Source: Allobosea thiooxidans (GTDB lineage: Bacteria > Pseudomonadota > Alphaproteobacteria > Rhizobiales > Beijerinckiaceae). From it: a stretch of 64,000 nt of DNA. The position numbers and the translations under genes are program-made. This document shows positions 16,701 through 24,286 of this stretch, in pieces. How positions within the stretch are numbered: the stretch's first letter is position 1; the number at the start of each line of letters is the position of its first letter. Below the pieces are notes generated by a model. It was not told the DNA's origin and searched no databases. It saw only the letters and a list, made by a program, of their open reading frames with translations. Location: the NCBI RefSeq assembly GCF_900168195.1, contig NZ_FUYX01000002.1:503501-567500 (forward strand), given 5' to 3'.

Positions 16701-17566
16701 GCCGCCCCGCCTATATCGACTATGGCAGCACGCCGCCGGTCCCGACTCTGCGCAAAACGGCGCCGCATCTGTCCAATTATCGCCGGGTCTACCGCGCGAG
16801 CGAGCGCGCGGCGCAGCCGGCGGAAGCCGCCAAGCCCGAGACGCTCGAGGACTATCTGGCCGGCTATGAACGCAACAATGCGCGCCATGTCGTGATCAAG
16901 GCGCGCGACCTCGAATCCACCTTCGATTTCAAGGTGCGCAACGAGGACGTCGCGCAGTTCTGCAAGGATCACGGACCGCGCTTCATCGGTTTCGCGGGCG
17001 TCGATCCCCACAAGGGCATGGAGGCGGTGCGCGAACTCGAACATGCCGTGCGCGAGCTCGGCCTGCGTGGGCTCAATCTTCAGTGCTTCGAGAACAAGCT
17101 GCGCTGCAACGACGCCAAGATGTTCCCGCTATACGCCAAGTGTATCGAGCTGGACATTCCGGTGAACATCCATTGCAGCACCAATTTCTCGACAGCGACG
17201 CTGATGGACTATGGCCGGCCGATCTATCTCGACGAGGTCATGGTGCATTTCCCGGAGCTGCGCGTCGTGGCCTCGCCGCCGGGCTTTCCCTGGGTGGATG
17301 AGCTGATCGCGGTCGCGTGGCGGCATGCGAATGTCAGCATCGGGCTCGTCGCAATGCGCCACAAATACCTGAACGTGCCGAACTCCGGCTACGAGATGCT
17401 CCTGCAATACGGCAACAGCGTCCTGCAGGACCAGATCATCTACGGCTCGGCCTATCCGATGATGCCGATCGAGCGCAGCCTGGCCGAAATCGACGAGCTG
17501 CCGCTGAAGGACAGCGTGCGCCAGAAATGGCTGCACGACAACGCAGCCCGGCTACTGGGTGTTTAA
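16697..17566 (+). CDS. Amidohydrolase-2-fold protein lacking most metal ligands
   Basis: A 289-residue protein with the scaffold of PF04909 hydrolases/decarboxylases: FIGFAGVDPHKGMEAVREL and ELGLRGLNLQCFE are recognisable. However, the metal-binding positions are largely lost. The N-terminal HxH strand reads YIDYGSTPP. The usual KLHP is NLQCF. The His before GWPW is replaced (ASPPGFPWVDE). The catalytic Asp of the GSDYP motif is Ala in YGSAYP (near 252). One His remains in NIHCST (near 159). It is therefore unlikely to be a metal-dependent hydrolase of the usual kind. The ATG at 16697 overlaps the ligase stop (ATGA) with AGGAG eight bases upstream, so it is co-translated with the ligase. A binding or structural role, or a metal-independent activity, are alternatives. 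Confidence 0.85.
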   Translation: MSRPAYIDYGSTPPVPTLRKTAPHLSNYRRVYRASERAAQPAEAAKPETLEDYLAGYERNNARHVVIKARDLESTFDFKVRNEDVAQFCKDHGPRFIGFAGVDPHKGMEAVRELEHAVRELGLRGLNLQCFENKLRCNDAKMFPLYAKCIELDIPVNIHCSTNFSTATLMDYGRPIYLDEVMVHFPELRVVASPPGFPWVDELIAVAWRHANVSIGLVAMRHKYLNVPNSGYEMLLQYGNSVLQDQIIYGSAYPMMPIERSLAEIDELPLKDSVRQKWLHDNAARLLGV

Positions 17567-17603
17567 AACGGCTCACAAGAGCCATTTTCGAGGGGAAACG
17601 CCG

Positions 17604-18656
17604 ATGCTTAAACGAGTTCTGGCCGTGCTATGTGCCGCCGGCGCGATGTCCGGTCTGGCTTCCTTGCCCGCGCAGTCCCAGGCGTCGGCCAAGCCCTCCC
17701 AGATCGTCGTCAACGACTCAGGTGGCGCGACGCAGCAAGCCAATCGCAAGACGTTCTATAACGCCTTCGAGAAGCAGACGGGCGTGAAGATCGTCAACAC
17801 CAGCCCCGTCGACCTCGGCAAGCTGAAGGCCATGGTCGCCAGCGGCAACATCGAATGGGCGGTCACCGAGATCGCAGGTCCGGATGCCGTGACTGCCGAG
17901 CGGATGGGCTTGCTCGAGCCGCTCGACCATTCCGTGATCGACCTCTCGAAATTCCCGGAGCATCTGCGCAACCGCAAATTCGTGTTTCCGAAGAGCGTCT
18001 ATTCGACGGTGATCGGCTACCGGAGTGACACCTTCAAGAATGGCGGCCCCAAATCCTGGGCCGATTTCTTCGACGTGCAGAAGTTCCCGGGCCCGCGCAC
18101 GATGCAGAACAGCCCGATCGAGCAGCTTGAATTCGCGCTGCTCGCCGACGGCGTGCCGATGGACAAGCTCTATCCGCTGGATGTCGACCGCGCGTTCAAG
18201 AAACTCGACACGATCAAGAAGCACGTAGCGGTCTGGTGGACGACGGGCGCGCAGTCGGCTCAGATCCTGATCGACAAGGAGGCCGTGATCGGCACCGCCT
18301 GGAACGGCCGCTACCATAGCCTGATCAAGGAGGGGGCTCCGATCCAGATCGAGTGGAATCAGGGCGCGATCAAGGAATCGGCCTTCGGCATTCCGAAGGG
18401 TGCGAAGGACGCCTATTGGGGCCAGCGCGTGCTCGCGGCCATGGCCGACGCCAAGCTGCAGGGCGAGTATGCGAGCATCATCGGCTATCCCGGCGTCAAC
18501 CTCGAGGCCACGCAGCATACCGACCCGAAGATGGTGCCGTTCCTGCCGACCAATCCGGAGAATCTGAGCAAGCAGTTCTGGATTGACCTCAACTGGTGGG
18601 CCGACAACGGGCAGCAGGTCCAGGAGCGCTGGGCGCGCTGGATGCTCGAGCGGTGA
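17604..18656 (+). CDS. PotD/F-type ABC transporter substrate-binding protein
   Basis: A 350-residue periplasmic receptor of the spermidine/putrescine class. The signal peptide is MLKRVLAVLCAAGAMSGLASLP with cleavage near 28. Family marks include NTSPVDLGKLKAMV, YSTVIGYRSD, and PRTMQNSPIEQLEFALLADG; the last corresponds to the PotD hinge region. AGGGGA precedes the ATG at 17604, and I rejected an in-frame GTG at 17559 inside the previous gene's end. It is followed directly by its ATPase and two permeases. PotD-class receptors bind polyamines but also amino acids, phosphonates and organic acids, so the ligand is open. Confidence 0.92.
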   Translation: MLKRVLAVLCAAGAMSGLASLPAQSQASAKPSQIVVNDSGGATQQANRKTFYNAFEKQTGVKIVNTSPVDLGKLKAMVASGNIEWAVTEIAGPDAVTAERMGLLEPLDHSVIDLSKFPEHLRNRKFVFPKSVYSTVIGYRSDTFKNGGPKSWADFFDVQKFPGPRTMQNSPIEQLEFALLADGVPMDKLYPLDVDRAFKKLDTIKKHVAVWWTTGAQSAQILIDKEAVIGTAWNGRYHSLIKEGAPIQIEWNQGAIKESAFGIPKGAKDAYWGQRVLAAMADAKLQGEYASIIGYPGVNLEATQHTDPKMVPFLPTNPENLSKQFWIDLNWWADNGQQVQERWARWMLER

Positions 18657-18664
18657 CGCCTGCC

Positions 18665-19744
18665 ATGGCAACGCAGGACGCCGGCACATTGGAGGTCGTC
18701 GGCGCCACGCGGCGCTTCGGTGCGGTAACCGCGCTCGCCGGCGTCGACCTGACGGTCCGGCGAGGGGAGATGCTGACATTGCTCGGGCCGAGCGGCTCGG
18801 GCAAGACCACGCTGCTGAAGATCGTCGCCGGTTTCGAGACGCCCGATGAAGGCGCGGTTCGTGTCGACGGGCGGGACATCACGATGGCCCCGCCCGCCAA
18901 GCGCGACATCGGCATGGTGTTTCAGAACTATGCCCTGTTTCCGCACATGACCGTCGCGGAGAACGTGGCGTTCCCGCTCCTGATGCGCCGCATCCCGCGT
19001 GCCGAGCGGGAGCGGCGCGTGCAGGAAACGCTCAAGCTGGTCGACCTGCCGACGCATGGCGGTCGGTTGCCGAGGCAATTGTCGGGCGGGCAGCAGCAGC
19101 GCGTGGCCCTGGCGCGCGCAGTCGTATTCGATCCGCAGCTGCTTCTGCTCGACGAGCCGTTCGGCGCGCTCGATCGGCAATTGCGCGAGCAGATGCAGCT
19201 CGAGGTGCGGCGGTTGCAGCAGAGGCTGGAGCTGACGGCGCTGTTCGTCACCCATGACCAGGAAGAGGCGCTCGTCATGTCCGACCGCATCGCGGTGATG
19301 GGACAAGGGCAGATCGCGCAGCTCGGCACGCCAGAGGAGATCTATCGCGCACCCTCGAGCCGCTTCGTTGCCGGCTTCATCGGGGAATCGAACCTGTACC
19401 GCGCACGACCGCTGGACGATGCGACGGCCGAGCTCGAGGGCGGCATGCGGGTGCCGCTCCCGCACAAGTGGCCTGGCGGCACGGGGGATCTTGGCCTGAT
19501 GCTCCGGCCCGAACGCGTGCGCTCGCTAGGCCCGGACGATGCGGCCGACATCGCCTTCGACGGCCTCATCGAGGAGGTGGTCTATCTTGGCGAGACCATC
19601 AAATATCGCATCAGGTCCGATGATGGGCGGCTGAGCGTTCTCGCGCGCTGGCCGCTGCACGAGGCCAATCGCATCCTGAGCAGCGGGCACCGCGTCCGCG
19701 TCGGCTGGCGCAGCGCGGACATGCATAGTTTCCCATGGTCATGA
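18665..19744 (+). CDS. PotA-type ABC transporter ATPase
   Basis: A 359-residue ATPase. The Walker A is GPSGSGKT, the signature is LSGGQQQRVALARA, the Walker B is LLLLDEPFGALD and the switch is FVTHDQEEA. A TOBE domain follows at about 275-355. A GTG at 18653 overlapping the receptor stop (GTGA) is an alternative start, four codons longer. Its stop overlaps the start of the first permease. It powers the importer encoded by the neighbouring genes. Confidence 0.93.
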   Translation: MATQDAGTLEVVGATRRFGAVTALAGVDLTVRRGEMLTLLGPSGSGKTTLLKIVAGFETPDEGAVRVDGRDITMAPPAKRDIGMVFQNYALFPHMTVAENVAFPLLMRRIPRAERERRVQETLKLVDLPTHGGRLPRQLSGGQQQRVALARAVVFDPQLLLLDEPFGALDRQLREQMQLEVRRLQQRLELTALFVTHDQEEALVMSDRIAVMGQGQIAQLGTPEEIYRAPSSRFVAGFIGESNLYRARPLDDATAELEGGMRVPLPHKWPGGTGDLGLMLRPERVRSLGPDDAADIAFDGLIEEVVYLGETIKYRIRSDDGRLSVLARWPLHEANRILSSGHRVRVGWRSADMHSFPWS

Positions 19745-20628
19745 GCGCATCCGCCACGACCCCGAACGAGCTCCGCGCGGGCGCTCTACGTCGCCGGTGG
19801 TGGCGCCGGCACCGTGACGGTTTCGGCTCGCTGGCAGCGGCAGGGCCGGCGCTGCTCTTCCTGCTGGTCCTCTATCTGATCCCGATGGCGATGCTGCTTG
19901 CGCAGAGCTTCGAGGGGGCATCGCTCCCGCATTACCAGAAGGCGCTGACCGACGACCTCTATCTCCGTGTGCTGTTCGACACGCTTCTGATCGCGGCCTG
20001 CGTCAGCCTGCTTTGCCTGGTCCTGGCTTATCCCGTGGCCTATGCCCTCTCGATTCTGCCGTCGCCCTGGCCGGCCGTGGGGATCGCCTTCATCCTGCTG
20101 CCGTTCTGGACCAGCGTGCTGGTCCGGACCTATGGCTGGATGGTGCTGCTGGGCCGCAACGGGCTGATCAACCGCATGCTGTCCGATCTGGGGGTGATCG
20201 AGACGCCGCTGCCGCTCCTGAACAACATGACCGGCGTGCTGATCGGCATGACGCATGTTCTGCTGCCTTACATGGTGTTCCCGCTCTATGCCGTGATGCG
20301 GCGCATGGACCCGAACCTGGCGCAGGCCGCGCGGGGGCTGGGAGCGTCCGGCTGGGACGTGTTCCGGCGTATCTATCTGCCGTTGACCCTGCCCGGTGTG
20401 CTGGCGGGCATGACCCTCGTCTTCGTCCTGTCGATCGGCTTCTTCATAACGCCGGCGCTGCTCGGAGGCGGCAAGGTGCACATGATGGCTGTTCTGATCG
20501 AGCAGCAGGTGCGCATGTTCCTGAATTGGGGCTTCGCGGGCGCGCTGTCGGCGGTGCTGCTGGGAGCGACCCTGCTGGTCTACATCGTGCTTCGCCGCCT
20601 GCTCCGGGGGAACATGCAATGGAGCTGA
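19741..20628 (+). CDS. PotB-type ABC transporter permease
   Basis: A 295-residue inner-membrane permease. Helices are visible at about 33-52 (PALLFLLVLYLIPMAMLLAQ), 80, 105, 165, 220 and 265. The EAA loop is AARGLGASGWDVFRRIYLP. The ATG at 19741 overlaps the ATPase stop (ATGA); ATG 19735 is also in frame. It overlaps the next permease by 10 bases. Confidence 0.92.
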   Translation: MSASATTPNELRAGALRRRWWRRHRDGFGSLAAAGPALLFLLVLYLIPMAMLLAQSFEGASLPHYQKALTDDLYLRVLFDTLLIAACVSLLCLVLAYPVAYALSILPSPWPAVGIAFILLPFWTSVLVRTYGWMVLLGRNGLINRMLSDLGVIETPLPLLNNMTGVLIGMTHVLLPYMVFPLYAVMRRMDPNLAQAARGLGASGWDVFRRIYLPLTLPGVLAGMTLVFVLSIGFFITPALLGGGKVHMMAVLIEQQVRMFLNWGFAGALSAVLLGATLLVYIVLRRLLRGNMQWS

Positions 20629-21443
20629 GGAGGGGACGCAGGCGAGGCGCAGGGCGCTGGAGCGCGTGGCATTTCGGGCTGTTTGCCTTCACCGCATTGG
20701 TGCTGCTGTTCCTGATGGCACCGCTGGTGGTGGTGTTCCCGATGTCGCTCAGCTCCTCGTCCTACCTGCAGTTCCCGCCGCCGGGCTGGTCGCTGCGCTG
20801 GTACGAGCAGTACTTCACCGACTCGACCTGGATCGATGCCACGCTGCGCAGCATCAAGGTCGCGCTGGCGACGACGGTCCTGGCGACGGTGCTGGGCACC
20901 GCCCTGTCGTTCAGCCTGGTGAGGGGGCGCTACCCCGGCAAGGAGTTCGTGAACCAGATCTCCCTGATGCCGCTGATCGTGCCGGTGATCATCTATTCGA
21001 TCGCCGTCTATGGCTGGTTCGGCCAGCTCAAGCTCATCGGCCTGTGGCAGGGGATCGTGCTGGGCCACACGGTGCACGCGATCCCATTCGTGGTGATCAT
21101 CATGACGGCTGCGCTGCGCACCTTCGACATCGCGCAGGAGCATGCCGCCATGAGCCTGGGCGCCAATCGGGCTCAGGCGATCTGGCACGTGACGCTGCCG
21201 CCGCTCAGGCCCTCGCTGATCTCGGCAGCCTTCCTTGCCTTTATTTCCTCCTTCGACGAGCTCGTGGTGGCGATGTTCCTCGGCGGGTCGAACATGACGC
21301 TGCCGAAGAAGATGTTCGACAACATCGTCAACGAGATCGACCCGACGATCGCAGCGGTGTCGGTGATCCAGGTCGTCCTGGTGACGGTGATCCTGATCCT
21401 GGTCTCGAAGCTTGGCTCCGGGGCGGTGCCGACAGAGCGCTAG
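20619..21443 (+). CDS. PotC-type ABC transporter permease
   Basis: A 274-residue permease. The first helix is FTALVLLFLMAPLVVVFPMS, and the PotC-like periplasmic segment FPPPGWSLRWYEQYF follows it. The EAA loop is SLGANRAQAIWHVTLPPLRP. The start ATG at 20619 lies inside the end of the PotB-like gene. It is the last gene of the ligase-transporter run. Confidence 0.92.
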   Translation: MELRRGRRRGAGRWSAWHFGLFAFTALVLLFLMAPLVVVFPMSLSSSSYLQFPPPGWSLRWYEQYFTDSTWIDATLRSIKVALATTVLATVLGTALSFSLVRGRYPGKEFVNQISLMPLIVPVIIYSIAVYGWFGQLKLIGLWQGIVLGHTVHAIPFVVIIMTAALRTFDIAQEHAAMSLGANRAQAIWHVTLPPLRPSLISAAFLAFISSFDELVVAMFLGGSNMTLPKKMFDNIVNEIDPTIAAVSVIQVVLVTVILILVSKLGSGAVPTER

Positions 21444-21808
21444 GGTCTGAAAAGCCGTGCCGGCCGGTCGCGCGCGCAGATTGAATGATCGCTCGAAAGC
21501 GGACGTCGGGGAGGGCGGGTCTTTGCGCCCCTAGCGTTCCGCGCGCGGCAGAACACAGGGGCGATCGGATAAATCGATCAAATCGAGAAGCCGCGGGCCA
21601 CTCTGAAGAATTCCCTGATACTGCGCGTATTCATGCGGCTCTTCAGGCAGGCGACTTTTCCCCAAGGGGAGTCGCCTATCCGAAACCAGTCGGTCGCAGG
21701 GGGCGGCAGCGCAACCGGTGGGAGCGACGGGATTGGTCACCGGCCTGTCATGGATGGGACAGTCGGCGCACGTCGGCGGGGCCGATATTGGCAGTCATGA
21801 GCCGCTTC
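21444..21808. other. Intergenic region without a convincing gene
   Basis: These 365 bp separate the convergent PotC-like and AraC genes. A minus-strand open frame of 69 codons (21531-21740) has no recognisable family or ribosome-binding site. The only structure I can support is the hairpin at 21649-21677. Confidence 0.5.
21649..21677. terminator. Long hairpin between convergent genes
   Basis: AGGCGACT pairs with AGTCGCCT, and an inner CCCC/GGGG pair extends the helix across a small bulge. It lies about 205 bp past the PotC-like stop and 132 bp past the convergent AraC stop. There is no U-run, so a structural or transcript-end role is uncertain. Confidence 0.35.
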
Positions 21809-22792
21809 CTACGGAGCGGTGGTCTGCGCGTCATGGCTCAGTGCGGACTGCCTGACTTCCGCCGGCGTTTGGCCGTATCGCGCCCGGAACTGCCGATAGA
21901 ACGTCGACGGCTCGGTAAAACCGGCTTCGAAGACGATGTCTGCGATCCGTCGCAGCACCTGCCTGCGGTCGCAGAGGCAGCCATGGACATAGTCCAACCG
22001 CCGCTCCGTGAGATAATCCGAAAAGCTCGTGCCGTCCTCGGCGAAGAGCTGGCGGATATAGCGATCGCTGATTCCGAAGGTTCGCGACAATTGCCCGACG
22101 CAGAGGGCCGGATCGAGGAGATTGTGATCGATGTGCTGCTTGAGGCCGGCCAGCCGCGCCGCCCGGATGCCGGGCGAGGGATGGCCGCCGCGCCCGGCCT
22201 TGAACGCCTCTGCCAGGATGTCGGCGATATGCCGTGATGCCAGCGGCGCGAGGGCGGCGGGCGTCTCCATCCGGAGCAGCGACGAGAGATAGTCGAAGAG
22301 CAGCTGATGCGCCGGCTGGGTCCGGCCGATATGGTCCGGCGCGATATCGTCGAGATGTCCGATCAGCGGCGCCAATAGCGAGCGCTTGAACTGCAGCGCC
22401 ATGGTCCATTGCGAATCCTCGGCCTGGACCGACCAGCGCCGGTCGAGCGACAGGATCGCGGCCGTACCGGGCTTTGTCTCGAACTCGCCGCGCCCAGGCA
22501 CGTTGAGCCGGTATCCCCCGCGGTTCCAGGACAGGATGATGTCGTCATTGCCGTCCGCCATCAGCTCCGAGGTGCGTTGCCAGCTCATCGGCGAGACCGC
22601 GCCCAGCGTGCACATCATCTCAGGCAGGATCAGCGTCCTGGCGTCGAAGGCGAGCTCGTGATCACGGGTCGGCCTGATCTGCAGGCGCATCTGGATGCGG
22701 CCGTAGAAGTCGCGGATGAACTCGTCGCGATGATGCTCCGGAATGTCGCTGGCTGAGAACGAGGCCGTCTGGACGACGCTTTCGGCGGACAT
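21809..22792 (-). CDS. AraC-family transcriptional regulator
   Basis: A 327-residue regulator. The N-terminal domain (about 1-200) resembles the AraC-binding-like family (EFIRDFYGRIQMRLQIRP). The C-terminal AraC domain has two helix-turn-helices: LCVGQLSRTFGISDRYIRQLF and RIADIVFEAGFTEPSTFYRQF, with the closing YGQTPAEVR. The start at 22792 (MSAESVV) was chosen over an upstream in-frame ATG-less extension of low complexity. It is divergent from a second AraC gene across 182 bp. The effector and targets are unknown. Confidence 0.88.
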   Translation of the reverse strand: MSAESVVQTASFSASDIPEHHRDEFIRDFYGRIQMRLQIRPTRDHELAFDARTLILPEMMCTLGAVSPMSWQRTSELMADGNDDIILSWNRGGYRLNVPGRGEFETKPGTAAILSLDRRWSVQAEDSQWTMALQFKRSLLAPLIGHLDDIAPDHIGRTQPAHQLLFDYLSSLLRMETPAALAPLASRHIADILAEAFKAGRGGHPSPGIRAARLAGLKQHIDHNLLDPALCVGQLSRTFGISDRYIRQLFAEDGTSFSDYLTERRLDYVHGCLCDRRQVLRRIADIVFEAGFTEPSTFYRQFRARYGQTPAEVRQSALSHDAQTTAP

Positions 22793-22974
22793 GGTCGGCG
22801 ATTTCCGTGGAGCTTTACGGAAGGTGAGCGAATTCCCGCGCCACCGCAAGCGGCGCAGCGGTGATCGAGTTCCGCCGCTGCGAGCTTCAGCTCCGCCAGC
22901 GCCACACATGATCCGGCCAGCTGTGCTAGCAGAAACGTCGACGCTGGCCGTGGTGCCGGTCGCGGAGGCGGCTC

Positions 22975-24039
22975 ATGACGGAGGATGTCGAAGTGGCGAC
23001 CTCGGCGGCGCCGAATGCCGCGAATCCGGTTCAGTACATTGCGATGGACACGGCCGGCCTCGCGCCCAAGGACGCAGTCGCGCTCTGGCAGGACAGCATC
23101 GGCGTCTTCTACGACGCGCGCCCCCATGGCGATCCCGACGGCCGCTTCCACTTCTTCGCCGATGCTTCGCATCTGGGCGAGGCCATCCTGACCCGGTATG
23201 CCTGCAAGGTCCATAATCACTACGACCGGTCGCCGGCCCGCATCAGCCGCGACGGGCTCGACCATGTTACGCTGCAGGTCGTGCTCGGCGGCCGGCATGG
23301 CCGTCGCGATGCCGCCTCGGGCGAGCATGCGCAGGCCGGAGACCTGATCGTGGCCGATCTCGCGCAGGCCCAGGCGACGGCTGCCTTCGATCTCGACAGC
23401 TTCAACCTGACGTTCCCGCGCCGCATGCTCAGCCCCCTCCTCAATGCCCCCGACGAGCACAATATGCGCGTCGTCCCGGGCAGGGCGCCGCTGACAGCAC
23501 TGCTGCGAAGCCATCTCGAGAGCCTGCACCGGCAGGCGCCGCGCATGCGTCGTGACGAGGTCGAGGCGGTCATCCGCCCGACGCTTGAGCTGGCGGCGGC
23601 CGCGCTCAACATGTCGGTGAGCGAGGAGAACGCGGCCTCGGTCAGGCTGGCGCTGACCGGGCAGATCCGCCGTCATATCGACGAAAACATCGCCGACCCG
23701 GCGCTGTCCGCCGAGACCGTGGCGGCGGCCTTCGGCATCTCGCAGCGCAAGCTCTACTATCTCTTCGAGCCCTATGGCGGCGTCTTGTCCTACATCACCG
23801 CCGGGAGGCTGCGGCGAGCCCGGACGATGCTGGTCGAGTCGCCCTATCTTGCGATGAGCATCGCCGATATCGCCGAAGCGTGCGGGTTCGCCTACCGCAC
23901 GAATTTCGTCCGCGCCTTTCGCAAGCTGTTCAGCGTGACGCCGCGTGAGGCGCGTGCCCATGCTGCGGAAGGGCGCAGAATCGTGAGCCAATATGCCAGC
24001 GGGCCCAATATGTGGCACTGGATTCGCAGGTTGCGCTGA
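22975..24039 (+). CDS. AraC-family transcriptional regulator upstream of the autotransporter
   Basis: A 354-residue regulator. The N-terminal AraC-binding-like domain (about 40-200) includes DHVTLQVVLGG and the C-terminal DNA-binding region contains ALSAETVAAAFGISQRKLYY and SIADIAEACGFAYRTNFVRAF. The closing FSVTPREARA is the usual AraC end. It is followed by a hairpin and then the autotransporter gene, in the same direction. Control of the autotransporter is plausible from position only. Confidence 0.88.
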   Translation: MTEDVEVATSAAPNAANPVQYIAMDTAGLAPKDAVALWQDSIGVFYDARPHGDPDGRFHFFADASHLGEAILTRYACKVHNHYDRSPARISRDGLDHVTLQVVLGGRHGRRDAASGEHAQAGDLIVADLAQAQATAAFDLDSFNLTFPRRMLSPLLNAPDEHNMRVVPGRAPLTALLRSHLESLHRQAPRMRRDEVEAVIRPTLELAAAALNMSVSEENAASVRLALTGQIRRHIDENIADPALSAETVAAAFGISQRKLYYLFEPYGGVLSYITAGRLRRARTMLVESPYLAMSIADIAEACGFAYRTNFVRAFRKLFSVTPREARAHAAEGRRIVSQYASGPNMWHWIRRLR

Positions 24040-24045
24040 AGCGCA

Positions 24046-24075
24046 GCTGCCGGCCGCGTCCGGCAGCCGGTTTTG
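24046..24075 (+). terminator. Probable intrinsic terminator after the AraC gene
   Basis: GCTGCCGG and CCGGCAGC form an 8-bp stem with a six-base loop, followed after CGG by TTTT, seven bases past the AraC stop. This suggests that the autotransporter has its own promoter in the 24,075-24,286 gap. Confidence 0.55.
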
Positions 24076-24286
24076 CAGGGACGGATACGAACTCGGCAGC
24101 CTGAGATACAATTGAAACGGCGCGGCCCCATTTCCTTGCATGCCCGCCGAACCTCCCCCCAAAAGCGCGAGAGAGAGGCTGAGGGAGCGGTTTCCCGGCT
24201 CGGCGTCGTGCGCTCCGCATCAGCCGGGCGCAGGGCGCCCTGCCGGTTGCCCCGAAGCGACGAGATGGCGTTTCGAGGGGCGATTC

